Source: Dehalococcoidia bacterium (lineage in GTDB: Bacteria > Chloroflexota > Dehalococcoidia > Lucifugimonadales > UBA3495). Taken from it: a stretch of 54,473 bases of DNA. Positions 21,215-29,729 of the stretch are shown piece by piece (within the stretch, counting starts at the first letter, position 1; the number at the start of each line of letters is the position of its first letter). The stretch spans positions 1 through 54,473 of the forward strand of contig SHYG01000003.1 in the NCBI GenBank assembly GCA_009692925.1, given 5' to 3'. A model generated the notes under the pieces. The model had not been told where the DNA came from, ran no database searches, and saw only the letters and a list, made by a program, of their open reading frames with translations. The position numbers were made by a program, and so were the translations under genes.

Positions 21215-22696
21215 TTACGGCACCTTGGACTGCAGCCCCTGGGCCAGGACGATGTCGTCGGCGTGGTTAATGGTACAGGAGTAGCGGTGGGTCACCGCGT
21301 CGCCCAGGGCTGCCGCGGAGGGCATGCCGGCGCCGCTCTTCTTTAGTCCGCCGAAGGGCAGGTGCACCTCGGCGCCAATGGTGGGAAAGTTGACATAACC
21401 CACGCCGAACCGGACCTCCTCCCGCACCTGGCGGATCTTGCGGTAGTCCCGGCTGCACACCGACATGGCAAACCCGTAATCGCTGTCGTTGTAGATGTGC
21501 ACCGCCTCCGCCAGCTCCTTGAAGGGGATCAGCGCCACGTGGGGGCCGAACACCTCTTCGCGCAGCACCCGCTGGGGGCCGTGCTTCATCACGTAGGCAA
21601 AAGGCGATGCGAAGTAGCCGTGCTTGTGGTCCTTGTCCTCCAGCCGTCCGCCATCCAGCAGCACCTGGGCTCCCTCCTGCTTGGCCAGCTTGTTGTATGC
21701 CAGCACCTTGTCCAGTCCGGCCTGGCTCACCATCGGCCCCATGAAGGTGTCGTCGGCCAGGGGGTCGCCGATCTTCAGCCGGCCCGCCTTGGCGGTGAAT
21801 GCCTGCACGAACTTGTCGAAAATGCCCTCCTGCACAATGAGGCGGGAGGCGGACACGCACCGCTGCCCGACGGTCTTGAAGGCCGACAGCACCGCGGCAT
21901 TTACGGCCAGGTCGAAGTCGGTGTCGTCGAAGACAATGATGGCGTTCTTGCCGCCCATCTCCGCGGCCACATACTTGTTGTAGTCTCGCGCCGCTTCCTG
22001 CCGGATGCGGGCGCCCACGTCGTAGGAACCGGTGAAGAGCACCACGTCCACGTCCGGGTGAGTCACCAGCGGCCAGCCGGCCTCCTCGCCGTAGCCATGC
22101 ACCAGGTTCAGCACCCCCGGCGGCAGGCCGGCCTGCTCAAACAGCTCCACCAGCCGCTGGGCGACTAAGGGAGTCTCCTCCGCGGGTTTCAGGATCACGG
22201 TGTTGCCCTCCACCAGAGAAGGGCAGATGAGCCACAGCGGAATGGCAAATGGGAAGTTCTAGGGGCTGATGCAGGTAACCACCCCCTTGGGGTGGCGCAT
22301 CACGTAGCTCTCTTTCTCGGCAATCTCCGAGGCCAGCACCTACCCCAGGTTCATCCGCGCCTGGCCAAACCAGTACTGGGCGCAGTGCAGGCTCTCCACC
22401 ACATCGGCGCGGGACTTGTTGAGGGCCTTGCCGCACTCCTGGGCCATCAGCCGGGCCAGCTCCTCGGTGTGGGGCTTCACCAACTGGGCGAAGGCGTCCA
22501 GGTACTCGGCGCGCTTGATTTTGGAGAGCTTGGACCATTTGGGATAGGCGTCGCGGGCAGCGCGCACCGCCGCGTCGGCCTCCCGGCTGCCGGAGCGGGG
22601 GAAGACACCCAGCTTCTTGCGGGTGTCCGCGGGGGAGCGGTCCTCAAAGGTCTCCTCGGTGGCAGCGGACACCCACTGCTCGCCGATGAAGTTCAT
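21215..22696 (-). pseudogene. NAD(P)-dependent aldehyde dehydrogenase with two in-frame amber codons
   Basis: A complete aldehyde dehydrogenase frame of 494 codons runs from the ATG at 22696 (MNFIGEQWVSAATEETF), but two TAG codons interrupt it. One lies near 22339, after ARMNLG. The other lies near 22260, exactly where the invariant tryptophan of the PWNFP motif belongs (read as ISP-stop-NFPFAIPLW). Downstream, EMGGKNAIIVFDDTDFDLAV holds the catalytic glutamate region and VGQRCVSASRLIV the catalytic cysteine. It most resembles pyrroline-5-carboxylate or ketoglutarate-semialdehyde types. A TGG to TAG change explains the second stop. Probably inactive unless amber is suppressed. Confidence 0.85.
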
Positions 22697-22830
22697 GCCG
22701 CGACCGGTTTTCGCATGGCAATCCTCCCAGGGATACAGTCCTGATACTCTCAGCGTAGCACTGGGGCGAGGGATGGGAAAGGGTTAGGCATGACCCGGCA
22801 ACGCGAGCAGGATATATCAAAGGCGCGGAG

Positions 22831-22868
22831 TACGAAAATCCCCCCCTCGCAAGGGGGGGATTTTCGTA
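22831..22868. repeat. Hairpin with AAATCCCCCC arms
   Basis: TACGAAAATCCCCCCCT and AAGGGGGGGATTTTCGTA pair around CGC. It lies between the aldehyde dehydrogenase start and the CoA-transferase stop, both on the minus strand. The arms resemble the core of the repeat at 31357-31467. Confidence 0.8.
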
Positions 22869-22889
22869 CCAGCCCCAGCGCCTCCGATA

Positions 22890-24128
22890 CTACACCACCC
22901 CGTCGCGCTCCATCTGCGCCAACTCCGCCGTCGTCAGCCCGCCGATGCCGCACAGGATTTCGGCGTTGTGCTCCCCCAGGCTGGGGGGCGTGCCGGTGGG
23001 GGTGTCGGGCGACTCGGTGAGGCGGATAGGAGTGTTGGCGGCGCGGAAGGTGCCGCCGATGCCGTCGCTCATCGTCACAAACATCTTCCGAGCCTCCAGG
23101 TGAGGGCACTGGTCAATCTCTGCAGTGTTCTGCACCACGCCCATGGAGTAGCCCAGCTTGATGAGCTGCTGGGCGATGTCCAGCTTGAGTTGGTGCTGCG
23201 ACCACTCCTCGATGGCCGGCACTACGTAGTTGAAGTAGAACTCCCCGGTGACGCCCTGGCCGAGGTAGCGGGTGTCGCTAACCAGGTCCTCGCGCCCAAT
23301 GTGCCGCCACAGGGCCGCCCACTTGTCGGCGGTGCCCGCGCCAGCCAGCACCGCGTAGCCGTCCTTGGCCTTTACCGCTAGCTGGGCGGTGAACATGTTC
23401 TCCCTGGCCCGGCTGGTCACCTCACCGGTGGCCTGGTAGTGGGGCATGGAGCTGGTGGTGTGGGCCACCATGCAGTCGTACATGGCCATATCCACGTGCT
23501 GGCCCAGCCCGGTCTTGCGGCGGCCCTCCAGGGCCATCATCACGCCTAGGGCGGTCCACACGCCGGGCACCGAGTCGCCGATGTTGTCGCCCACCATCTG
23601 GGGCGGGCCATCCGGCGCGCCGGTAATCTCCATCCAGCCGCCCATGGCCTGCACGCAGGGGTTGTTGGCCGGCCACTGGGAGTATGGTCCCCGCAGGCCA
23701 TCGCTGTCGCCGAAGCCCGTAATGGTGGCGTACACCAGGCCGGGGTTAATCTCCCGCAGATGGTCGTAGCCGTAGCCCAGCCGCGCCATGGCGCCGGGGC
23801 CCCAGTTGTCCAGCAGCACGTCAGAGACGCGCACCAGGTTCCCGAAGGCCCGCTGGCCCCGGGGGTCTCGGATGTCCAGGGTGACGCTCTTCTTGTTGCG
23901 GTTCACCCCCAGAAAGCGGGCGCTAACCTTCTGCCCATCCTCTGACGTGACGAAAGGGTGGTTGTGCCGCGCCCGGTCTCCCGACTTGGGGCGCTCCACC
24001 TTGATGACCTCCGCTCCCATGTCCGCCAGGATCATGGAGCAGAAAGGCCCTGCGACGATGTGGGTGGCATCCAGCACGCGCAGGCCATTCAGGGGCAAGG
24101 GCTGCTGGCTTGGCTGGCGAGTGGTCAT
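22890..24128 (-). CDS. CaiB/BaiF-type family III CoA transferase
   Basis: Family III CoA transferases exchange CoA between acyl groups such as formyl/oxalyl, carnitine or succinyl donors; the substrate here is unknown. The 412-residue protein begins near the conserved LNGLRVLDATHIVAGPFCSM, followed by LADMGAEVIKVERPKSGD, FLGVNRNKKSVTLDI, WGPGAMARLGYGYD and DNIGDSVPGVWTALGVMMAL, which includes the region of the catalytic aspartate. The start at 24128 is chosen because GGAGA lies five bases before it; a GTG at 24149 adds seven residues. A palindrome at 24140-24167 overlaps the ribosome-site region. Members of this family are often expanded in SAR202-like Chloroflexota. Confidence 0.92.
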   Translation of the reverse strand: MTTRQPSQQPLPLNGLRVLDATHIVAGPFCSMILADMGAEVIKVERPKSGDRARHNHPFVTSEDGQKVSARFLGVNRNKKSVTLDIRDPRGQRAFGNLVRVSDVLLDNWGPGAMARLGYGYDHLREINPGLVYATITGFGDSDGLRGPYSQWPANNPCVQAMGGWMEITGAPDGPPQMVGDNIGDSVPGVWTALGVMMALEGRRKTGLGQHVDMAMYDCMVAHTTSSMPHYQATGEVTSRARENMFTAQLAVKAKDGYAVLAGAGTADKWAALWRHIGREDLVSDTRYLGQGVTGEFYFNYVVPAIEEWSQHQLKLDIAQQLIKLGYSMGVVQNTAEIDQCPHLEARKMFVTMSDGIGGTFRAANTPIRLTESPDTPTGTPPSLGEHNAEILCGIGGLTTAELAQMERDGVV

Positions 24129-24139
24129 GGTTGTCTCCT

Positions 24140-24167
24140 GTAGGGGCACGGCATGCCGTGCCCCTAC
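24140..24167. repeat. GTAGGGGC-type palindrome P3 (perfect, 28 bp)
   Basis: GTAGGGGCACGGCA meets its exact complement TGCCGTGCCCCTAC. It begins 11 bases upstream of the CoA-transferase ATG, so on that transcript it would be a stem immediately before the ribosome site. Confidence 0.85.
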
Positions 24168-24284
24168 TCTGGTTTTTGGCGTTCCGGTACGGTGTTTAGA
24201 ATACTACCAAACCCGGCCACCGGCTAGAGGGCGATACAGACCTGGGGTTCTAGCACCTGTGCTTTACCGGTACATGAAGCAAAA

Positions 24285-24402
24285 CTCTCGTCATTCCGGC
24301 GAAAGCCGGAATCCAGCTACTGCAACGCCACGTGGCATGGGCATTAACCAGCCTGACCTCGGCGCGGTCGCCCTGGGTTCCGGCCTCCGCCGGAACGACG
24401 AA
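24285..24402. repeat. Hairpin element copy C (CGTCATTCCGG family), about 118 bp
   Basis: The left arm starts CTCTCGTCATTCCGGCGAAA at 24285. The right arm at 24373-24400 reads CTGGGTTCCGGCCTCCGCC then GGAACGACG, identical in its core to the right arm of copy B. The centre (about 60 bases) has no gene. A TTCGGGATGACCCATAT tail near 24434-24450 parallels the tail beyond copies A and B. Confidence 0.85.
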
Positions 24403-24461
24403 AGGGAAGCACATGATGTTCCTCGCGGATGCATTCGGGATGACCCATATACCCGAACTCC

Positions 24462-24499
24462 AAAAAGAGAGGCGCTCCGATTTAATCGGGGCGCCTCTC
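24462..24499 (-). terminator. Intrinsic terminator of the broken solute-binding protein gene
   Basis: On the minus strand GAGAGGCGCCCCGATT pairs, with one mismatch, with AATCGGAGCGCCTCTC, and the stem is followed at once by TTTTT (24466-24462). It lies 28 bases beyond the stop codon of the binding-protein gene. Confidence 0.8.
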
Positions 24500-24526
24500 C
24501 AGCGGGTCTTGGATTTCGGGCGGGTG

Positions 24527-26394
24527 CTACTTGAGCCAGTGGGTGGTGTTAATCTGAATGCGCCGCCCACCGGGCATGTCGATGTAGTCCAGGTTCTTGT
24601 TCACGCCCCAGACCGCCACGACGTCCATGAAAGGTATGTGCAGCAGGTTTTTGGCAAATTCGTCATAGGACGCGGTCATCAGGCGTTCCCGGTCCGCGCC
24701 AGCGGCGCCCAAGGCGGCTTCCGTCATCTTCTGGCGCTCTGGGTCGCAGTTCTTGCCACGGTTGCTGCCGCAGCTGGCGTAGAAGCTGAGCTGCCGGCCG
24801 AAGTCGAACAACTCGCCTCCGGGGGCCAACATTACCATCCCCGGCGAGAAGTTGTTTGGCGCCGGCGGCTTGGAGGTGGCGACGCTCTCGATGGTGCCGC
24901 CCGCGGCCAGGATTCGCCCCGGCTCGGTGAGGTGCTTGGTCTGCCAGATGGCGTCGTCCACCACGTTGACCTTCACGTTGATCCCCGCCTCTTTCCAATA
25001 GGCGGCCAGGGCCTCGCCCACCTCCACGTCCTTGGCGTAGCGCCCCTGGCGGTTCCATACGTGAAACTTGTGGCGGCTTTCCACCGTGCTTCCAGTGGCG
25101 GTGTAGCCGGACTCCAGCAGCAACTGCTTGGCCTTCGCCGGGTTGTAGGTGTAGATGGGTTTGGTGTTGGTCTCGTTGATCCCCAGCACGCCGGGGCCGT
25201 TGGGGCCGCTGTGGCACTTGGACTGGGGCCCAAAGAGGGCCAGCGCCACCGCCGGGCAGTCAACGGCGTGGACCAGGGCCTGGCGCACCCGCAGATCCTT
25301 CAGGAAGGGGTCCCAGATGTAGTCCGCGTTGAGGATGTAGGTCTCGCCGGTGTTGGCCAGCACCGCCTTGGAATTGGCGCTCTTGTTCAGGCCCTCGGTG
25401 AAGTTGGTGCCATCCAGGCCAAAGGCCAGGTCGGCCTCACCGGCCCGCACCATGGCGTCACGCACCAGCTCCTCATTGCGCCAAACAAACTTGGCGGTCT
25501 TGATGGAGCCCTTCTGGGCAATAAACCGGCCCTTGGGCTCCACGTAGCCGGGGAACTGCTCAATGGTGTAAGACCCCCCCCTTTTGCCACTCCTTCCACT
25601 GGTAGGGCCCCCAGCCGATGATGCGGCCCTCCGCATTGCGCTGGTCCGCGGGAGTATTCTGATACCAGGCCGGGGCCTGGAAGGTGTGGTAGGAGGTGTA
25701 GCGGAGCAGCAGGGGACAGGCGATCTTGTCGCACACCCAAGCCACGGTCAGGTCGTCAATCACCTCGCCGTGGGAGGTGTCTACGTTGGCGAAGGCCTGG
25801 GAGCCATTCTTGACGTTACCGTGGAAGTCAATGCTGAACTTGGCGGCGGCGGCGTTCCAGGACTCGCCATTATGGAACTTGACCCCCGGGGTCAGCTTGA
25901 ACACCCAGCGGTTTGGAGTCTCCATCTTGAAGCTCTCGAATCCGGCGGTGAGGGTGTCCACAAAGTCCGGCCCCAGCAGGGTGGGGCCAGGCACCACGTT
26001 GAGGCCTAGTTGGTAGGGATACGCGGTGCTGGCCAGGAAGATGTCGGGGTTGGCCGGTTCCACGTTGATCACTACCGTCATGTCGCTGCGCTTGGCCACC
26101 ACCTGGGCGGGCGGGGCAGTAGGCAGCGCCGTTGGCGGCGGCGCGAACACCGTGGTCGGCTTAGCAGGCTGCTGAAAAACCCCGATCTTGCGAAAAATGG
26201 ACGGACTCTCAGATACGAAAATTGGGACGATTTCGGGCCGTCGACCCCTTTTTCAGCACCCTGTTAGGCACCGCTGTAGGGGCTGTCGTGGGCGTTGCCG
26301 CCGCGCCGCAGGCCACCAGCAGCATCGCTGCCAGCGCCGCCAGGCATGATAACCATCGGGTCAAGTTGTGGGATGGCCGAGTTGCTAAGGACAT
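24527..26394 (-). pseudogene. Family 5 solute-binding lipoprotein gene split by a miniature element and a frameshift
   Basis: From the ATG at 26394 (AAGGAG seven bases upstream), a lipoprotein signal with lipobox LLVAC (C29) and a Thr/Ala/Pro linker runs to residue 43. A 99-bp element (26165-26263) then interrupts. Coding resumes as KPTTVFAPPP...SDMTVVINVEPANPDIFL and runs to EWQKGG, where a G8 run (25574-25581 on the plus strand) shifts the frame. It continues with SYTIEQFPGYVEPKGRF to the end (NTTHWLK). Removing the element, one TTAG copy and one G gives exactly 588 codons, close to the 585- and 578-residue binding proteins at 42-46 kb. It was a peptide-type importer component with no permease genes nearby. 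Confidence 0.88.
26165..26263. mobile_element. 99-bp miniature element, copy 1 (MITE-like), with TTAG duplication
   Basis: The ends CAGGCTGCTGAAAAA and TTTTTCAGCACCCTG are near-perfect inverted repeats. TTAG precedes it at 26161-26164 and follows it at 26264-26267. No gene lies inside. The 4-bp duplication fits the YTAR-type targets used by IS5/IS1182-like transposases. Excision leaving one TTAG restores TAVPKPTTVF in the host lipoprotein. Confidence 0.85.
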
Positions 26395-26566
26395 GACAGA
26401 CTCCTTACTACTGAATGGTGGTGGCGCTTTCCGCTAAGTACTTACGAAAAACTGTAACCGACTGACCTCATATTAGTCTAAACGGAGTATGATAAACTCG
26501 GATTTGTAAAGCCTCCTGACGAAATGTCCGAATGCTATTTAGATATATGTACTATCGAGGTCGCCG

Positions 26567-27313
26567 GTGTCAACGACGGGTAAGAACCCATCCAGTCCGG
26601 TCTCCCTTTGGCAGACCATCTCCCGCGCGCGGGTGGTGGACCTGAGCCAGCCGCTGCATCCCGGCATGCCCCGCTGGCCGGGGGACCCGCCGCCGGAGTT
26701 TGCGCCGGTGGCCAGCATCCCGCACGACGGTTACTACCTGCGCCGCTTCACCCTGGGGGAGCATAGCGGCACCCACCTCAACGCCCCCAGCAGCTTCCAT
26801 GCGGGCGGCGTAAGCGTTGACGACTACCCTGCCGAGTCCCTGGTGGCGCCGGCGGTGGTGCTGGACGTGCGGGAGGCCGCCGCCGCCAACCCCGGCTACT
26901 CTCTGGGCGCGGCCCAGGTGGCGGCGTGGGAGCGGCAGCACGGCGCAATACCGGCGGGCAGCCTGGTGCTGCTGTACACCGGCTGGCAGGCAAAGTGGGC
27001 CAGTCCAGACCGGTATCTAGGATTGGACTTAGAAGGTATGCCGCACTTCCCAGGGTTCAGCCTGGCGGCGGCGCGGCTGCTGGTAGAGCAGCGTGGCGCG
27101 GCCGGTTTGGGCATTGACACCCACGGCGTGGATGGCGGGAGGGACCCCAGCTTTGCCGTCAACCGGCTGGTGCTGGAGCAGCCCCGGCTGGTGCTGGAGA
27201 ATCTCGCGAACCTAGACCAGCTCCCCCCGGTTGGGGCAGTGCTGTTTGTCGGGCGGCTACGACTGCAAGGGGGAAGCGGCTCGCCGGCCTCGGTGCTGGC
27301 GCTGGTTCCTTGA
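26567..27313 (+). CDS. Cyclase / kynurenine-formamidase-like metal hydrolase
   Basis: A 248-residue member of the cyclase family (PF04199), which hydrolyses amides or lactones such as N-formylkynurenine or isatin; the substrate is unknown. VVDLSQPLHPGMPRWPGDP opens the domain. The metal motif usually written HxGTHxDxP appears as HSGTHLNAP, with asparagine for aspartate. FHAGGVSVDDYP, AGSLVLLYTGW, FPGFSLAAARLL and GIDTHGVD are typical. The frame opens at GTG 26567; an internal start cannot be excluded. A possible -10 (TATGAT, about 26489) lies upstream. It is convergent with the GlcG-like gene. Confidence 0.85.
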   Translation: MSTTGKNPSSPVSLWQTISRARVVDLSQPLHPGMPRWPGDPPPEFAPVASIPHDGYYLRRFTLGEHSGTHLNAPSSFHAGGVSVDDYPAESLVAPAVVLDVREAAAANPGYSLGAAQVAAWERQHGAIPAGSLVLLYTGWQAKWASPDRYLGLDLEGMPHFPGFSLAAARLLVEQRGAAGLGIDTHGVDGGRDPSFAVNRLVLEQPRLVLENLANLDQLPPVGAVLFVGRLRLQGGSGSPASVLALVP

Positions 27314-27349
27314 GACGGCGGGATAACCGATGACGCAACCCCATCCTAA

Positions 27350-27401
27350 CCTTCCCCCGTCGAGGGGGAAGGGACAGACCTCCTCCCCCTCGACGGGGGA
27401 G
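27350..27401. repeat. Paired C5-GTCGA-G5 hairpins
   Basis: CCTTCCCCCGTCGAGGGGGA at 27350-27369 and CTCCCCCTCGACGGGGGAG at 27383-27401 are each self-complementary and complementary to each other. They sit between convergent gene ends, just left of palindrome P4. Confidence 0.7.
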
Positions 27402-27428
27402 TGTGGCGTGCCTGCCTCGTGGTTTCCG

Positions 27429-27468
27429 GTCACCGTAGGGGCGAGGCATGCCTCGCCCCTACGGTGAC
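27429..27468. repeat. GTAGGGGC-type palindrome P4 (perfect, 40 bp)
   Basis: GTCACCGTAGGGGCGAGGCA is followed by its exact complement. It lies six bases from the stop of the GlcG-like gene and between convergent genes, where it could terminate both. Confidence 0.88.
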
Positions 27469-27474
27469 GCAACG

Positions 27475-27881
27475 TTAGCGGCGTGACGCCAGGCGCTCCA
27501 CGCCGGCCTTGGCGCAGTCCTCGTCCTGCTGGCTGGCGCCGCCGCCCACGCCGCAGGCTCCCTCCACCAAGCCGTTGCGGAGGATGGGCACCGCGCCCTG
27601 GCCAAAGATCATGTGCCCGCCCTCCAGCTCCCGGATGCCCGCCGGAGTGGGATGGCTGCCCGCTCGGCCATCTCCCCGCTGGGGCGGCTGAAGGCCGCGG
27701 AAGCCACCGCCTTGCCCTGGCACCCGTAGGCGCTGGCCCAGATGGCCCCGTCCATGCGGTTCAGGGCCACCAGCCGGCCCCCGGCGTCGCATACCGCCAC
27801 ACTGACCTTGATGTTCAGCTCCTGGGCCTTGGCGATGGCGCCGTCCACTATCTGTTTAGTCTCGGCGAGAGTAAGGGACAT
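27475..27881 (-). pseudogene. GlcG/HbpS-family small protein with an internal frameshift
   Basis: The ATG at 27881 follows GGAGG and begins SLTLAETKQIVDGAIAKAQE, then VSVAVCDAGGRLVALNRMDG and ASAYGCQGKAVASAAFSRPS, standard for GlcG/HbpS heme-binding-type proteins (about 135 residues). Near 27650-27680 the frame shifts by one base. The other frame supplies the family's second half, HMIFGQGAVPILRNGLVEGA and CGVGGGASQQDEDCAKAG, ending at 27475. Function in the family is loosely tied to heme or glycolate metabolism. The lesion is not in a long homopolymer. Confidence 0.78.
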
Positions 27882-27945
27882 GGCACACCTCCCGTGACAG
27901 TTATGTGAATCGGGAAGCATTGTACCGTCTCCGGCAGAGGTTTAG

Positions 27946-28044
27946 CAGGGTGCTGAAAAAGGGGTCGACGGCCCGAAATCGTCCCAATTTTCGTATCTGA
28001 GAGTCCGTCCATTTTTCGCAAGATCGGGGTTTGTCAGCAGCCTG
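27946..28044. mobile_element. 99-bp miniature element, copy 2 (inverted relative to copy 1)
   Basis: This is almost exactly the reverse complement of the element at 26165-26263, with ends CAGGGTGCTGAAAAA and GTCAGCAGCCTG. TTAG flanks it at 27942-27945 and 28045-28048, again a 4-bp duplication. Because the element is inverted while the flanks still read TTAG, the flank belongs to the target and not to the element. It lies in the region upstream of hisF. Confidence 0.85.
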
Positions 28045-28128
28045 TTAGTAGTAAACTCCTCAGGATGTTATACTTCGCAGGAAGAATCTGCCGCCAAGCT
28101 GGCCGTAGTTGCGGAGTGAGATAGGCAC

Positions 28129-28965
28129 GTGCTGACCAAGCGCATCATCCCCTGCCTGGACGTGGACGCGGGCCGGGTGGTCAAAGGCGCCAGTTTCGTC
28201 AACCTGCGGGACGCCGGAGACCCGGCGGAGCTGGCCGCCAGGTATGATCAGGAGGGCGGCGACGAGTTGGTGTTCCTGGACATTACCGCCAGCGCCCAGT
28301 CGCGGGACACCATGGTGGATGTGGTGCGCCGGGTGTCGGAGCAGGTGTTCATCCCCCTGACGGTGGGCGGCGGCATCCGCACGGTGGATGACGTGCGCCG
28401 AATGCTCCGCGCCGGAGCGGACAAGGTCTCGGTCAACACCGCGGCGGTCAACCAGCCCGCGCTCCTCAGCGACGGCGCGGGGCAGTTTGGCAGCCAGTGC
28501 ATGGTGCTGGCCATCGACGCCCGCCGGGTAGCCCCCGGCCACCGCGCTTCAGCTCGCGCGCCCCTGGACTTGGCCTTGCAGGAAGGCTCCCGGTGGGAGG
28601 TTTACACCCACGGCGGGCGCACCCCCACCGGCCTGGACGCCCTGCGGTGGGCCATTCGCGGCGTGGAGCTGGGCGCGGGGGAGATTCTGCTGACCAGCAT
28701 GGACGCCGACGGCCAGTTGTCCGGCTACGACCTGGACTTGACCCGGGTCATCTCCCAGTCGGTGCCGGTGCCGGTCATCGCCAGCGGCGGCGCGGGCACG
28801 CTGGAGCACCTGTACCAGGCCTTCACCCAGGGCCTGGCCGACGCCGTGCTGGCTGCCAGCATCTTCCACTTCGGGACTTACTCCATCGCTCAAGCCAAGG
28901 ACTACTTGGATGAGCGAGGCATCCCCGTGCGCCGGGAGCCTGCGGCCGCCAGCCGGGCGGGCTGA
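28129..28965 (+). CDS. hisF: Imidazole glycerol phosphate synthase, cyclase subunit
   Basis: HisF with HisH converts PRFAR and ammonia to imidazole glycerol phosphate and AICAR in histidine synthesis. The 278-residue barrel starts [20 protein letters not shown] with catalytic D11. It has [37 protein letters not shown], the second catalytic aspartate in LAIDARR (about 129), [20 protein letters not shown] and [14 protein letters not shown]. It is about 20 residues longer than usual because of an insertion after AIDARR (positions about 130-150). The start is GTG. HisH is not in the window. HAD phosphatase and hisIE genes follow. Confidence 0.95.
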   Translation: MLTKRIIPCLDVDAGRVVKGASFVNLRDAGDPAELAARYDQEGGDELVFLDITASAQSRDTMVDVVRRVSEQVFIPLTVGGGIRTVDDVRRMLRAGADKVSVNTAAVNQPALLSDGAGQFGSQCMVLAIDARRVAPGHRASARAPLDLALQEGSRWEVYTHGGRTPTGLDALRWAIRGVELGAGEILLTSMDADGQLSGYDLDLTRVISQSVPVPVIASGGAGTLEHLYQAFTQGLADAVLAASIFHFGTYSIAQAKDYLDERGIPVRREPAAASRAG

Positions 28966-29018
28966 TTCGCGGGAGACGCCATTTCAATGCCATAGGCCCC
29001 ATAAGCCCCAAGAGGCCC

Positions 29019-29723
29019 ATGAGCGCCATTACCACCATTATCTTTGACATGTACGATACCCTGGCCCAGAATAATGCCAGATTCTGGCTGGAAACCGTGG
29101 CCCGCATCATTCAGGAGCAAGGCATCAACGCCGACGCGGAGCGGCTGTGGCAGGAGTGGCGCAAGGTGGATGCCGTGTCGCGTCAGCAGCGTGCGCGGCC
29201 GGAGACGCCCTTCCGGTGCTACTTCGAGACTTGGCAGGACGCCTTTAGCGGCGCTTTCGCCGCCCTGGACGTGGCGGGGGATGCGCAGGCCGCCACTCGC
29301 CGCGCCTTTCAGGACATGGGCTCCCGTCCGGCCTTTCCCGAAGTCTTGGAAGCGCTTGGCCTGGTGCAGCGGCAGTGGCGCACCGCCCTGTTGTCCAACG
29401 CCGACGATGGCTACCTGCGGCCTAACCTGGCCCGCCTGGGGCTGGAGTTCAGCCAGGTGCTGTCTTCCCAGGAAGCCCGCTGCTACAAGCCGCGGCCCGA
29501 GCTGTTTCAGGAGATGCTGCGGCGGCTGGACGTGACTCCTCAGGAGTGCTGCTACGTGGGCGACCGCCAGTTGGAGGATGTGCAGGGTGCGGGACAGGTG
29601 GGTATGCGCACCGTTTGGATTAACCGCGCCGGCGCCACGCCGGACCCCAAGTTGCCCGATCCGGACTATATGATTCGCAGCTTGCTGGAGCTTCCCGCCC
29701 TGGCAGGCGATATCCGTAAGTGA
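29019..29723 (+). CDS. HAD-superfamily hydrolase between hisF and hisIE
   Basis: A 234-residue HAD hydrolase. Motif I is FDMYDTL (D10 nucleophile, D13), motif II LLSNADDG near residue 126, motif III lysine in CYKPRPELF, and motif IV VGDRQLEDVQGAGQVGM, followed by RTVWINR. A helical cap (about residues 18-90) makes it a class I, haloacid dehalogenase or phosphoglycolate-phosphatase-like type. It sits 53 bases after hisF and ends six bases before hisIE, so it is probably in the same transcript. That makes histidinol-phosphate phosphatase a reasonable guess, but the family is too broad to prove it. Confidence 0.88.
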   Translation: MSAITTIIFDMYDTLAQNNARFWLETVARIIQEQGINADAERLWQEWRKVDAVSRQQRARPETPFRCYFETWQDAFSGAFAALDVAGDAQAATRRAFQDMGSRPAFPEVLEALGLVQRQWRTALLSNADDGYLRPNLARLGLEFSQVLSSQEARCYKPRPELFQEMLRRLDVTPQECCYVGDRQLEDVQGAGQVGMRTVWINRAGATPDPKLPDPDYMIRSLLELPALAGDIRK

Positions 29724-29729
29724 GGGGCC

